A stretch of 64,000 nucleotides of DNA. It comes from Pezicula radicicola (lineage: Eukaryota > Ascomycota > Leotiomycetes > Helotiales > Dermateaceae). The DNA lies in the NCBI GenBank assembly GCA_003008705.1, contig PDUO01000007.1, forward strand, positions 843,885-907,884. The letters run 5' to 3'. The notes under the pieces are model-generated. The model was not told the DNA's origin. It worked only from the letters and a program-made list of their open reading frames with translations, and did no database searches. Every line of letters starts with the position of its first letter. Position 1 is the first letter of the stretch. The position numbers were made by a program, and so were the translations under genes. This document shows positions 1 through 12,192 of the stretch, piece after piece.

Positions 1-871
1 AAACTAGGTAAAAGCTATGGTGTTGTCAAGTTCTAATGGGGTTGGATCACATGACTAAATGACAAGGGTTGGACGCTTCGACGGCTGAAGGGATAGCGTG
101 GCCAAGTCTGCCAAGCCACTTATTTGTTTTTACATTGATCCAGAGGGGGATACTGCATGGTCGCATCGCTGAGTGTTTTCACCCCATGCTCGGCTACCTA
201 GGTAATATCCCTTTCTTGGCCTCACTACCTGCTGCTTAGAAACCTCTGTTAAAGTTAACGTAGGATGGCAGGAAGAAGTCATAGTTTCAAGCTCAAGCTA
301 CATTGGTACTCACTATACGAGATATCAAGATTCAGTCTATATATTAGTAATATTTACTAAATTCAAGAGATTTCACGAAAACAGGGGTTATGTGCTATCC
401 ACGTATAGCAATTGTGACCAACGATCAGGCTGGAGTAAGCAGAGTAGGAGTATCGGAGCAACTAAAGGCCGATAAGACGCAAGACTCTCCCGCCGTATCT
501 ACTATACTTAAAATGTCAATAAACCAGGGCTCAGCAGTTATCTAGCAGAAGTTATTATCTTTATATCTTGTCACCATCTATTCTTTAGTTCATAAGATCA
601 TTAGACAACCACGAACCTAAGATGGTGTCTGCAGACTTTTGCGCTCACTTCGTCTTGTCGCCTATCCGTACTATCCTAGAGCCGTACGTTTCCAACCCCC
701 GCCTTTTTCGCCCTCATAATCCAAACTCCAAATCGACTTTTAACATATCATTACAGTCTAATAATTCCTGCGTTATTTCTCGCATACTTCCCACAGTATA
801 TCAAGATTGCCAGGCATGGCACGACCGGCTTATCAGCCCAGTCCGTGCTCTACTTGTGCCTTTTTAGTACC
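1..871. other. Intergenic, no supported gene
   Basis: I see no convincing coding region. An open frame at 622-867 has no recognisable domain and is in a different frame from the gene that follows. It may be 5' leader of that gene. Confidence 0.5.
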
Positions 872-1623
872 ATGCAGTTCGCAGCTTGTCTCGTCCACCC
901 CGCTGGCGCTTCGACCGTCGATTGTATCCTGAATCTGAGAGAACTCCATGGAATACAAGCTTTCTCAGCCTTAGTCAGTCCTCTGCAGGTGCTGTCGCAG
1001 TGGTTATGCGTCATGACATTGTAAGTTGCATATTGCGCACATTCACCATGCCAGCAGCTAAGACCGACCCGTTAATGATCAAAACAAGACTCTACTTTTT
1101 CCTCAGATTCCGCAGTCGAGAGCGAAATTCCCAGTATGATCCATTGCTAGCAAATGTAGAGGATGCTGGCTCTGTTTTGGGCGACAATCTTGAGATGTCC
1201 TCTGATGTTATGGCTTATATTGTATTCGCGCAAGCTTTCATTTTCCTAGGCACAGCGATCACGATTATTGTGACACCACCTGGGCGTAAATCCCCTTTGG
1301 TTCATAACATAGCCGTAGACCTATTCCATTGGCTATGTACCCTGCTAGGAACCCTACTTGTAATTCGTCTTTGCGTTATCCAAGTTCGGGATGCTCGGAC
1401 CCGAGATGGAGCTGAGGGCATCAGTAACTTGTCCTTAGTCTTGCAGGTTGTCATCGTGTTAGCATTAGCACTTTTACAGGCATTCCGCCCAGACTATTCT
1501 ACTCTTCGTAGTTGGAAAACAGAATGGTGGGGTTTATATCTGGAACATTTGGGAGTGCCTGTCAACTACGTCATTATGGTTACTGGACATATTATTGCTT
1601 TGAGCCTACAAGTGTTTTATTGA
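872..1623 (+). CDS. Small four-TM membrane protein, unknown function
   Basis: Two exons, 872-1020 and 1107-1623, joined across an 86 bp intron (GTAAGT donor, TTAATGA branch region, CTCAG acceptor). They give a 221-residue protein. The frame runs open through the intron, so an unspliced reading from 886 is possible, but splicing gives a cleaner N-terminus starting MQFAACLV. Hydrophobic segments lie at about 84-105, 118-142, 156-176 and 200-219, with charged loops (RDARTRDGAEG) between, so I infer a polytopic membrane protein. I do not recognise the family. The function is unknown; the start codon is the least certain part. Confidence 0.65.
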
Positions 1624-3074
1624 TACTGCTAAAGAAAGTTAGTTGAAATACAAGATGCGTGAGTGGAAGACTTGAAGTGCTATTCCTTACTCCATCCGGC
1701 TGCAGAATGGTGGCGTCAGGTGCTAATATTTTCCAGATCGCTTTCTTTCCCACCTAGAAAGTTGGTTTTATGCCTAGGGATGGATATACAGTGTGTCATA
1801 TTCGGTGGCTTGTTTCATGTCTGATAATATCTTGTTGGAAGGGATCGTAGCGAAACAATCGAAAAGGCTTGTTGTTTATAATGAATAATTTTCAGTATGT
1901 GCGCAAGGAAAGGGCCCAAGTTTGAGTAGAACCACCCATTTCTCCTAATTTTCTTTCCTAATGGATACATATGGTGGTACCAGATTACACTCGTATAAGT
2001 TTTCTGCGCGGGGGGTTTCCTTCGGGATTATCACGACAAATGTCTTGCTATTTGATATTAGAAGGATCGCACTTAGTTGTTACTTGCGCAATTATCTCCA
2101 CTTTCTAACTTGGAGTATCACGTAAAGACGTTAGCGAAGAGTAAATAGCTCAGACGTCTACTGTTGTTTAAGGGTCTAGTATATCTTGATAAGCCAAATA
2201 TATTGGTCTCTTCATATTTGTCGGACTCCCCGAGAGAAAGCAAGCCACAATTAGTATATACGCGAGCTAGTTTACCGATTGGCAGTAACTGTCGTACGAT
2301 GTCGCTCGCTTCAATTGGACGATATCCATTATCGCTAACCTTCAACGGTCTGACGATTGTAATGCAGTAGTTCCTGATATTTGAGTTTGCCCTGCCGACA
2401 TCCGAGGTGAATACCGTAAGATTCAATGGTACTGACCTTAGCTACGCGTAGCGAAAGCTACAAAGCTTCTAGACTTCATTATATGGTATTTGAAACAGCG
2501 CTGACTTGCTACGCAAAACTTTGTTCGAGTACAAGGGCCCAGACGACTTGTCTCTTTTTGGTGGTTAAGGGCGTGTAAAAATCACGTTTCAATATGTGCG
2601 GCTACTCAACCAGTCTCTTATTAACTTACTAACTTTATATCGTTGGAGATGTATTGACATTCAGTCTACGTCTACCTCCAGTCTTGATCTTCACACAACC
2701 AAAGGAACTTTTGGCCCTGATTCTACTATTAATAGTTTCACGTTTATGCGATATATGTCAGTTGTTAGGTATAAGTTGTAAGCTTCATATATTTCTCTAT
2801 GAATCCCTTGCTTCTTTCGTCGGTGTTTGGCCCCGTCATGGTGGAATTATTGTTACTGACTGTCGTCTCTCGCTAGCAAAAGTTTGAAGCGCCTTACCGA
2901 CACTTCACAAGAGAAGTGTAGACTGAGTAATCCTCCGCGTGTTTTGGGAATAGCTAGCAGCTCAACTAGCTCAGGAACACGAGAAGGACGGAGAACCCGA
3001 ACTTCTGAAATTCAATATCTTTGTTTACATTGTAGAGAGGCGGTTATTTGGTGGTTTTTTTGGCCCATTGTAGG
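1624..3074. other. Intergenic, no supported gene
   Basis: Several short open frames occur on both strands between 2118 and 3081. None has a start context, domain or splice structure that I can support, and several overlap each other in opposite frames. The end of the stretch is the promoter of the secreted-protein gene. Confidence 0.5.
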
Positions 3075-3082
3075 TATATAAG
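3075..3082 (+). promoter_or_regulatory. TATA box of the secreted-protein gene
   Basis: TATATAAG lies about 125 bp before the ATG at 3204. It is followed by a CT-rich leader, the usual layout of a strongly expressed fungal gene. Confidence 0.55.
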
Positions 3083-3114
3083 ATGACTTTCGTCCTTGCA
3101 ATTGTCTTCTTTAC

Positions 3115-3168
3115 TCATCAACACACTCTCTCTTCATCAACACACTCTCTTCATCAACATACTCTCCT
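3115..3168 (+). repeat. Three-unit tandem repeat in 5' leader
   Basis: Three consecutive 17-19 bp units of the form TCATCAACACACTCTCT occur between the TATA box and the start codon, so they probably lie in the 5' UTR. One open frame would extend the protein upstream through this repeat. I reject that extension because a signal peptide begins exactly at the ATG at 3204. Confidence 0.75.
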
Positions 3169-3203
3169 TCATAGCGATACTTCTTCGTATACCTTCCTTC
3201 AAG

Positions 3204-4541
3204 ATGCGTTCCGCAATCATTCTCGCAGGCCTGGTCTCTTTGGCCAGTGCCAACCCAGCCCCTCAAACAATCGATCTCGCTGCGGTTCAGGCTGCCCCGC
3301 CTCCAGCATATACCCAGCCTCCACTCACTGCAGTTTCCCAATCTATTGAATACAACAGTGCTTCTATCTCTTCTCAAGCAAGCGCAGCTGTCACAGGTGT
3401 TGCCTCTGCCAGTGCAACCGCCTCCATGGCTGCCCGGGCTCTTCATGAGAAACGAAGCGTTCAATGTTTCCTCTGGTTCTGCTGGGGTTCATCATCGTCC
3501 TCGTCATCTTCCAGTAGCAGTACCAAGAGCAGCACCAGTTGCACTACAACATCTTCATCCTCCACGGCCACTACCTCAAGTGCCATTTCCTCTGCAGCTC
3601 CATCTGTCACCTCAAGCACTCCAACTATCAGCTATCCAAGTAGTATCTATACTTCTGAGTCTGGATGCCCAACACCTTTTGAGATTGGAACTTACTGTGG
3701 TTTCATCAACCCTGAGGATCCATGTGCAGCCCAACCAGATGGATACGGACCACAGGTTATTCCCGATACCGTTGCAGCTTTCAAGGCTTACCCAGTATTC
3801 TCCCAGAATGCCCTTACTGCTCAAACGCCAGCAGGCTATGTCAAAACTTTCCAGAATCTCAATGCTTCCGCAAGTGCCAACTCTTACCTTGGTCTCCACA
3901 CTCTGCAGACCTACGACGTAACTGGCTGCTCACAATACTGTGACAACACCGCCTTGTGCACTGCTTTCAACATTTACATCGAGCGAGACCCTTCTCTCAA
4001 CCCCACCGCCATTTACTGCCCCATCCCATCCTCCATCACCAACTATAAGTGCACACTCTGGGGCTCAGGTGTCGATGCCGCATCAGCTACAAACTTTGGC
4101 GGTTATCGCGGTGACTTCCAAGTTGTAATTGCTGGATCCAATGGCTACGAAAAGACCAACAATACCACTCCCGTAACCCCACCAGGATGGACAAACCCGC
4201 AACCTTGCGGAGGCCGTTCTCACAGCCACCCACAAACTTGTATCGGCCAGAAGTTTTTCCCAGGTCCATACAATCCATCTATATGCAGCGCTTACGCCAC
4301 TGCTCAAAACGCTGTCAATGCTGCCAAGGCCACCAATTGGATCTGGAAGCTATTCAACTATAACCCGTACAAGTGCAACTTCTTTAATGCTTATATGCTT
4401 AAGAAGAATGGTGTTGCTCAGGGTACTTATTGCTCACTCTTTGCTCAACAGTATGATAAGAGCAAGGCTACTTATACTCCTGGTTGGGTTAATAATGTTT
4501 TCTGGAATGTGGAGAGTTCTTGGACTTTTTGCTCTGCTTGA
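3204..4541 (+). CDS. Secreted Ser/Thr-rich cysteine-containing protein
   Basis: Single exon, 445 residues. Residues 1-17 are a clean signal peptide ending AxA (LASAN). A Lys-Arg at 83-84 looks like a Kex2 processing site. A low-complexity Ser/Thr tract follows (about 96-140, including runs of serine). The Cys-rich domain (about 155-315) contains YLGLHTLQTYD, CSQYCDNTALCTAFNIY, ERDPS, CTLWG and VIAGSNGYEK. These are hallmarks, as I recall them, of a common family of secreted Pezizomycotina proteins with a PAN/apple-like fold. The C-terminal 100 residues carry more cysteines (NPQPCGG, YNPYKCNFFNAYML, GTYCSLFAQQ). I infer a wall-associated or extracellular protein; no catalytic residues are evident. 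The start was chosen at the signal peptide rather than the upstream in-frame ATG at 3096. Confidence 0.85.
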   Translation: MRSAIILAGLVSLASANPAPQTIDLAAVQAAPPPAYTQPPLTAVSQSIEYNSASISSQASAAVTGVASASATASMAARALHEKRSVQCFLWFCWGSSSSSSSSSSSTKSSTSCTTTSSSSTATTSSAISSAAPSVTSSTPTISYPSSIYTSESGCPTPFEIGTYCGFINPEDPCAAQPDGYGPQVIPDTVAAFKAYPVFSQNALTAQTPAGYVKTFQNLNASASANSYLGLHTLQTYDVTGCSQYCDNTALCTAFNIYIERDPSLNPTAIYCPIPSSITNYKCTLWGSGVDAASATNFGGYRGDFQVVIAGSNGYEKTNNTTPVTPPGWTNPQPCGGRSHSHPQTCIGQKFFPGPYNPSICSAYATAQNAVNAAKATNWIWKLFNYNPYKCNFFNAYMLKKNGVAQGTYCSLFAQQYDKSKATYTPGWVNNVFWNVESSWTFCSA

Positions 4542-5916
4542 GTGTTGGTGTGTGGATTGGCTTTATGCGCATTGGTCGGCCATTTTTCTTAATTTTCTGT
4601 CCTTCCTTATAACATGTTGATGAAACTAGAGTCGTCTTTCCTTTATGCTTTGATTTATACTGTACTAGTACCGGAGTCAAGAGGCATTTATGGAGTTTAG
4701 AGTTGTACAGCTTAGATATGCTTTAGACAGTCGGTGGTTACATGTTTATTTTTTGGAGGTATAATGGTTTTCTTGAAATTTTATATTCGTGCTGTTTATA
4801 AATTAGGAGAGAAAAAAAATTAGTTGTCAATTTTACAATTGGTTCAAAGAATTGTTTATACATCTACATATATTCTCTAGAACACCATGTTCATTTAGCT
4901 TCTGCCTTTTTTGCCTACCTTTGGTAAAGTACCTACGTGAGTCAAACCTGCATAAAAGTCCACAGGATTCACAACAGTTAATAAATGTATGTAAACATCT
5001 AAGAGATATTTAATTGATTTTAACATCGTAAACCTATTATTTTCAAGACAGGAGTGCCTTAAAGATAGCTATAATCTGTCCAGGTGTCGATGCACAGGAG
5101 ACGTTAAAAAAGGTTAGCGAGTCTCCGGCAGATTTTTGTGAGAGTGACGTAATAGATGTATTCAGAAACTTGCTTATAGTTGTAAAAAAGGGGCTCGGTG
5201 TGATTTTGCTTCATACAGATGCCCTGCGGCTGGGTTAAACATGTTTCGGGTGGTGGCTTCTGAATTATCGAGCCAGGGGGCGTGATGTGCTTGACATGTC
5301 TCTACACTGTGTCCACAACAAGTCGGTGAGCAATAAAAGGGCAAATAAACGATATTCAGAAGTTTTACTGGGCTTACTGTTTGTAAAACCGTTGCTGTCA
5401 TATGTGATCGGGCATGATAACTACATGATACCGCATTTGATGTTGCAACTACCTCGTATCGCTAAACTATTGTTACACAAAATTCTGCCCATATGGAATG
5501 TGTAGCGCGAGCATGCAGTGTATTACCATGGATTTGGCCACCAAGCCTACAAAGGGCTAGAAAATAGTAATCATGTGTATTCTGAATGGAGGAGATTTCC
5601 CCACACCGTTACACACAGTATTGACTGTGTAATAATATTGTCTTGGAAATGTGTCACTTCTAGGCATGAGCATGTAAGGCTCTGACGTTGTCGAGGAGCT
5701 AAAATCTGGGGCTGACAGAAGGGAATATTCAACGGAGCGTAGGCGCTGAAGCTCGAGAGGAGATACATCTTGTGACGAATTCCAGTGTTCGACTTATAAA
5801 TACACAACATACTCATTGCTCGGTCTGGGGAGTCCTTAATCTCATAATTCTCCTCTCGAAGTTTTGCCTCACTATCAAAGATCACAATTCTGCCTTATTA
5901 TCATAATTTTGACAAT
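4542..5916. other. Intergenic, no supported gene
   Basis: This stretch holds the 3' region of the secreted-protein gene and the upstream region of the oxygenase gene. Short open frames at 5174-5505 and 5571-5885 overlap each other or lack any recognisable feature. I see no RNA gene. Confidence 0.5.
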
Positions 5917-8900
5917 ATGTCCTTGTTCCCTCAAGATACCAATGGAGTTGCAAGTGCGAAGAAGACAGCCATGGAATGGCTGCAGGATATCGAGAGCCAG
6001 CTGAAGCGTATTCCTCAGGACCTTGGAGTTGCCAAGTCTCTTGTCAAGGCTGCATTTCAAGATGGTTTGGTTAATGATAGAGAGTATGTTGAACTGCTAA
6101 TCCACCTCGGTGTTGAATTAACTACGCTAACTATCATGCAGGCTTTTTGTATGTGCTGCACCCTTCGAACTCATGGTCTTTTATCATCCTTAGCTGACTG
6201 GAGGAATAAAGCTCGAACGCCTCATCCAGTTGACAACTTCATTCCCCGATGGATCTCCAGCTCAAGACGACGTTACTGGAAAACTGTTGAGTAACTTGTG
6301 GAATAACTTGAAGCATCCGCCTCTGTCGTACATGGGCGACGAATGGAAGTATCGTACTGCTGATGGGTCTAACAACGTACGTCTTCTTTCTATAGGAGAT
6401 ATTTCTATGTTGAATATACAATACTTATGATGTTCAAAATTAGAGCGTTCTATATCCAGACCTGGGGAAATCGGGTTCTTACTATGCACGCAGTGTCGTG
6501 CCAAAACACTCTCCTTCGCAACCACTTCCGGATCCATCAGTGATATTCGATGGTATTTATCTCAATACTTCCTTATGCAATGGTCATTCTAACAACAATT
6601 AGCTTTGTTCGCTCGCGAAGGACCTGCAAAGGAGCACCCAGCCAAATTCTCCAGCACAGCTATTGCATTGGCCACCATCATCATCCATGACATCTTCCGC
6701 ACCGATGATATCGATATCAACAAGGTTGCTTCATCATCTTATCTAGATCTTGGTCCTTTGTATGGACATAACGCCAAACAGCAAGCGAGCATTCGTACTT
6801 TCAAAGATGGTCGGATCAAACCTGACGCATTTACAGAAGCGCGTATCTTGGGGCAGCCGCCTGGAGTCGCTGCATTACTCGTTTCATTCAATCGTTTCCA
6901 TAACTACGTGGTTGGTCAGCTAGCTGAAATCAACGAGAACGGTAGATTCAGTGTCGGTCCCAACGCTGACCAGAAAGCCTTGGATAAGCGAGACAATGAC
7001 CTTTTTCAAACAGGAAGACTGTAAGGACCTCCTCTTACTATTCTATCGGCAACTTGAGATCCGATGCTAACTATGTCTTATAGTGTGACTTGTGGTCTCT
7101 ACGTTAACATCATTCTTAACGACTACGTGCGGGTCATCTTGAATCTAAACAGGTACGATTTCTACATTGGGTGTCAGCATACCAGTGACGCTCCCTTACT
7201 AAATTGGTGTAAATTAGAACAAACTCGGAATGGACTCTCGATCCACGTGTCGATTCATTCGACATCTTTGATACGCAAGGAATCCCCAAAGGGATCGGTA
7301 ATCAGGTTAGCGTGGAATTCAACCTAATCTACAGATGGCATGCAACCGTAAGCGACAAGAATGCAAAATGGGCAGCCTCATTATTCGAAAAGGTCTTTCC
7401 TGGTCAAGATCCAGCCACAATAACTCAGAAAGAATTCAGAGATGGGTTGAGGGATTGGGCCCATACCCTTGATACCGATCCAGGGAATTGGATTTTTGGA
7501 GACTTGAAGCGTGGGGGTAGTGGTAGCTTCGATGATGCAGACCTTGTTCGATTACTAACCGCGGAAACTGAAGATACTGCCGCGGCCTTTGGCGCTCGAA
7601 ATGTAAGTAGCATGTTTCCATGTTGAATATTTTATTTCCAAAACTAACAATGTGAAGGTTCCTGCGATATTGAAAGCTGTTGAAGTTCTCGGCATCGAGC
7701 AAGGCCGAGCTTGGGGTACCGCAAGTCTCAACGAAGTACGGGAATTTTTCAAGTTGACGCCTCACGAAACATTTTCGGATATCAATTCGGATCCAGATAT
7801 AGCTGCGTCCCTGGAAGCTCTATATGGCCATCCAGACAATGTCGAGCTTTATACCGGTGTTATGGTTGAGGATACAAAAACGCCAATTGTACCTGGCTCT
7901 GGTCTCTGCGCCGGATTAACGATCGCTAAAGCCATTCTCTCTGATGCCGTGGCTTTGGTTCGTGGTGACAGGTACTATGCAGTTGATAGCAGTCCAGCAA
8001 ATCTCACCTCATTCGGATATGCCGAGATTGCATCCAACAAAAAGGTTGCCGGGGGCACAGTAATTCACAAGCTGTTCATGCGCGCCTATCCTGGCTTCTA
8101 TAAGGATAATTCAGTATATGCCCTGTTTCCATTAACTATCCCAAGCGAGAATAAGAAGATTCTGCATGATCTTGGCAAAGAACAGGATTACAGCTATGAT
8201 CGACCAAGTTTCACACCACAGCCAACTCCCGTGTCAAGTTGGAAAGCTGTCGTCGAGCTTCTCAAAGATCAAGAAAATTACAAGGTTCCTTGTAAGTGTT
8301 CAAGCCTAGGATTATATGTGTGCATTGTAAGCTTTGCTAATTGAGAGATATCTAGGGGGACCACATGTGTTTGAGTTGACTCATCATGATTGGGTAAGTT
8401 ATTTCCTTCCTATACTGATATTAAGAAGCAATTTCTAACATGGTAACACGATAGATGCTCAGTGGAGATAAGCCATGGAACGCGGAGCAAAAGAAATTCT
8501 GCTGGCATGCACTTTACAGTCCACAGAATGGACTCACCGAAATCCGTGACTATTATGAAGCCGTGACAACCAAGCTTATCAAAGACCACACGATAAAGCT
8601 GCGAAATACCTACCAGATAGACGCTGTGCGAGACGTTGCTAATACCTCACACGCCATAGTCGTTGCTGAGATCTTCCGCATCAAGCTCAAAGAACAAGGA
8701 GGTGATATTACAGCCGAGCAGTTGTACGAGGCCATGGCAACGGTTTTCGCATATCCCTTCCTTGATCTCGACATAACTAAATCCTTAGCACTTAAGCAAG
8801 CTGCTGAGAAAGCAACAGCGACAATTGCAAAGTCTGTCACGGAATCTTGTAAGGAAGTCAAAGCGGAGAATATCTTTAGCACAGACCATGGTAGTAGCGT

Positions 8901-9652
8901 TTTACGCGACTATGGAACGAAGCTCATTCAGAGACTCTTTGAAGGTGGCAAGAGCTTAGATGAGGTTATTTGGACTGTCGTACCGACATCGGCAGCAGCT
9001 GCACCTATTCAAAGCCAAGGGGTATGTTTTCATTCCCTGCACCACCACTGTTCTTGACTTCCTCCTCATCGAACAGTTTCCTAACACTTTGTCCACATAG
9101 CTCGCACGTATGCTCGAATTCTATCTCTCTCCTGCAAATGCAAAGCACTGGGCAGAGATCCAACAACTAGCACAATCCGACTCTCCAAACGCCTTCGAAA
9201 GTCTCCGCAAATACGCTCTCGAAGCTTTCCGCCTCGCAACACCCTCCTTCGGTGTCCTACGTGTTGCAGCAAACGACAAAACTATTACCGACGGTCCAAA
9301 CACGATCAACGTAAAGAAAGGAGAGGTTCTCTTCGCCAACTTCGTGTCAGCTGGTGTAGATCCCGAGGTATTCCCTGATCCGCTTGAAGTACGTTTGGAT
9401 CGTCCTGATGATAGTTATATTCATCATGGATATGGCGGTCATGCTTGTCTTGGACGTCCTATTGTAATGCTTGCTATGGCTGCACAGTTACGCGTGTTTG
9501 CTCGGTTGAAGAATCTTCGAACTGCTCCTGGTCCTGCTGGTGAGTTGAAGAGCACGACTGTTAATGGCGTTTTCAAGGAATATATGAATCCGGATTGGTC
9601 TGAATGGTCACCTTTCCCTTCATCGTGGAAGTTACTGTTTGATGCTGAGTAG
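5917..9652 (+). CDS. Psi-factor-producing oxygenase (linoleate dioxygenase-P450 fusion)
   Basis: Converts C18 unsaturated fatty acids to hydroperoxides (N-terminal animal-peroxidase-like domain) and isomerises them (C-terminal P450), giving oxylipins that control sporulation. Exons: 5917-6083, 6142-6148 (uncertain 7-nt exon), 6194-6376, 6444-6552, 6603-7020, 7084-7152, 7218-7602, 7658-8291, 8356-8393, 8455-9021, 9101-9652. All phases agree and give about 1042 residues, the usual Ppo length. The dioxygenase part has the distal heme His in IIIHDIFRTD (about 184) and the catalytic Tyr plus proximal His in YRWH (about 356-359). The P450 part has ExxR as EAFR (about 900) and the heme-thiolate Cys in GYGGHACLG (about 975), so both domains look heme-competent. 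Unusually, the I-helix motif that reads ANQ-x-Q in the diol synthases I recall reads PIQSQ here. The junction of the first two exons is ambiguous. Confidence 0.93.
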
Positions 9653-12192
9653 GTGGAATAGCCACTATGTCGTTACAGATGTAGGACTATCACTTTGAAT
9701 TAGTCTATGCTTTTGAGCATCAGATCTTAGTAGCTTGCAAATGAACCGTTCAGCCATTCAACTCGGTGGATGTAATGTGGAACTGACATGAGTGCTTGTC
9801 TATCGCTACTCAGTTTATAGTTTTATTTATTAGTGCCTGCTTTATCGCATTGTAGAGCATACCTTTAGGCCCCTACTCTGTAGATTACCCGAATTTACCC
9901 CCTAAACCTCGAAAGGGGGCTTTAGCGAGAGGCCAAGCTATTTAAACAAAACCGATTAAGAATATTGCTATCTGGTCAGAAAACTCCGTCACGATTGCAA
10001 ACTAACTAAGCAGATGGTTCGTAAAAGATAAAATTAGCCCGCTTGGTGGTACTCCCTATAGTAAAAGCTACAATCCCCGAGTAACTCACTTGAATTTAAC
10101 ATCTGGCTTGATTTCACTTTGCATTTCGAAGACGCCGGCGAGAGTTTTGAGGGCACTAGGAGGGCACTACAAAGGATAACGCTCGTTTAATGAATGTCAG
10201 ATGTGTGTTCCTCTATTAAGAATAGGGGTTGATTTATAAGAATATCTTAGGAAATAGTCCACCGATGTTAAGCTGCATGGAGCTACTTCCCCCTGTAGTA
10301 GGAGCTGAGCATAAATGTAATAAGTAGGATCATGAAGTATATCTTAGTAAAGGATGTAAGCATTGGGTATCGGTGCATAATACAAGTGCCGTATTTATGG
10401 TGTGGCTGCTTGCGACTAATGGGCCTTTACGTCAACATGGCTTATAACACAGCTAAGACAAACATCGATGCCCCTGCCCAACATCTGACTGTATCACCAT
10501 GGAGCTCATTAAACCAACCAACCACTCATTATTTAGGCCTTGGAATTTACGATCTTGTTAAAGATTTGAAATAATGGAACTCGGTGTACGCTGTGGTACT
10601 TATTGAATGCATAGATGCCCAAGTTACTTTTTCGCACCTGTTCTTACAGGCTTTGAAGTAAGGCATATGTGCGTATTTAGGCACGCTATTTTTCAACTAT
10701 CAAACGCCTTTTTCTTTCTTTTCCTTTCTTCTTTCCAATTCAGAGTAGTTAACCACTTCCTTCCTGATCAACAGCAGGCAGCCGGATGACAGACTGTCTA
10801 GTGCTGTAGCAATATATTATTCAAGATTGGAGAGAGAGCGCTAAAACAGGAGGATAAGGATCGCTTTTAGGGATTGATTTAAGGCTCATTACAAAAGAAG
10901 TAAATTGGAACAAACCTGGAGATTTATGTCCTGGTCTTCACAATATGTATTCACAGTTGAGGATGACAAGGAGGCTTATTTAGTATACCTAGCAATTCTT
11001 GATTTAGAGCCCCAAGGTAGGTAGGCTAGTATAATTTCTAATTTGTGAGTGTTATTAAGCTCAAATAGGAAGGGAAGGGTAATAAGAAGCCAAAGCTCTA
11101 CGTATATACAGAAAGGCGGGAGCTATTACTAAGTAGCAGCTATGCTTGTTATCCCATGATAACAATTCACATAGATCAAAGTCGCTCAAAATGCATATAA
11201 TGTTACAAGGATAGATAGAATTCTATGACTTGACTAGCACATCTCTAAAATCCTCAAAGCCTTTCGATAAACTACACTCTTTCGAGATTTGAATAGCTGC
11301 TCAATTAGAGACTACTTACGCTTGCAAATTCCAAGGTACTGGTTTTCATACTAGAAGTAAAACAGAATAAAATCACAATAAATGAGATTTCAAGCTAGTA
11401 AACCATCAAATGGTCATAGGAAAGCAACAATTAAAACGACTACGTTAAGAATGACTATTCCGAACTCTCTCCTTGATATTAACTGTAGAACTGGTACCAT
11501 AGATAGATGATAACTTTCAAGACCTCACTTGCCCTTTTCCTTTTCTCTATAATAGCAAGAACCAAATATAAAACTCAAACCAAAACAATAATAGCATACG
11601 TGATCGAAACACAGGAGCTAGAATACCATAACCTCGCCGTACCCTACTTGAGGAGGGTTCAGAAACTATCTGTGATAAAGATACTTAAACTGTTCGTGCC
11701 AGCTAGCATACACAAACTTGGCAAGTTTTATATCCTCCGTTGAAATTTTCCACTTTGAAATCGAAGTGTACGCTCTCGCTTACAGACCCACTCTTGCTTG
11801 ACTCAATCCATTGCAAAAGCTACGGCTGTATCAGCAACTTTGATGTTGGATTCTAAGAATGGGAGGGGAGAAAAGAACAAATTATCAAACCCGCGACGGG
11901 CCTTAGTCTAAACGATTGCTATTTCTGAATCTAATCAACGGAACTGAAATGCTAGCAAGAGTTGGGTAACTCTCGGGTACTTCCCAAATATGTGATACTG
12001 ACAAGAACATCGCTCATATTCCCTTTTAAAACACCAACCATTTCTTCGCTGAGAACTCCCAAGAGATAATTCTGGCCGCCGACGATTCAAGCACCAACAA
12101 GAAAAGGCCGCCCCTTCCCTGCCTGCTCATTTCTTCCCTTGAATGTTTATGTACCGTATCCATCTAGTTCTTCCATTCCGAGAGGACAGAAA
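9653..12192. other. Gene-free AT-rich stretch
   Basis: About 2.5 kb without a supportable gene. Frames at 10332-10574, 10607-10789 and 11507-11743 are short, lack domains and sit in AT-rich sequence. I see no transposase remnant or RNA gene here. Confidence 0.5.

Noticed and set aside
622..867. 81-codon open frame before the first gene
   Set aside because: No domain, no splice link that keeps frame with the gene at 872.
886..1020. Unspliced start at 886 for the four-TM protein
   Set aside because: The spliced frame starting at 872 has a good ATG and a clean intron. The unspliced frame translates intron sequence.
3096..3203. N-terminal extension of the secreted protein
   Set aside because: It would bury the signal peptide and translate the leader repeat.
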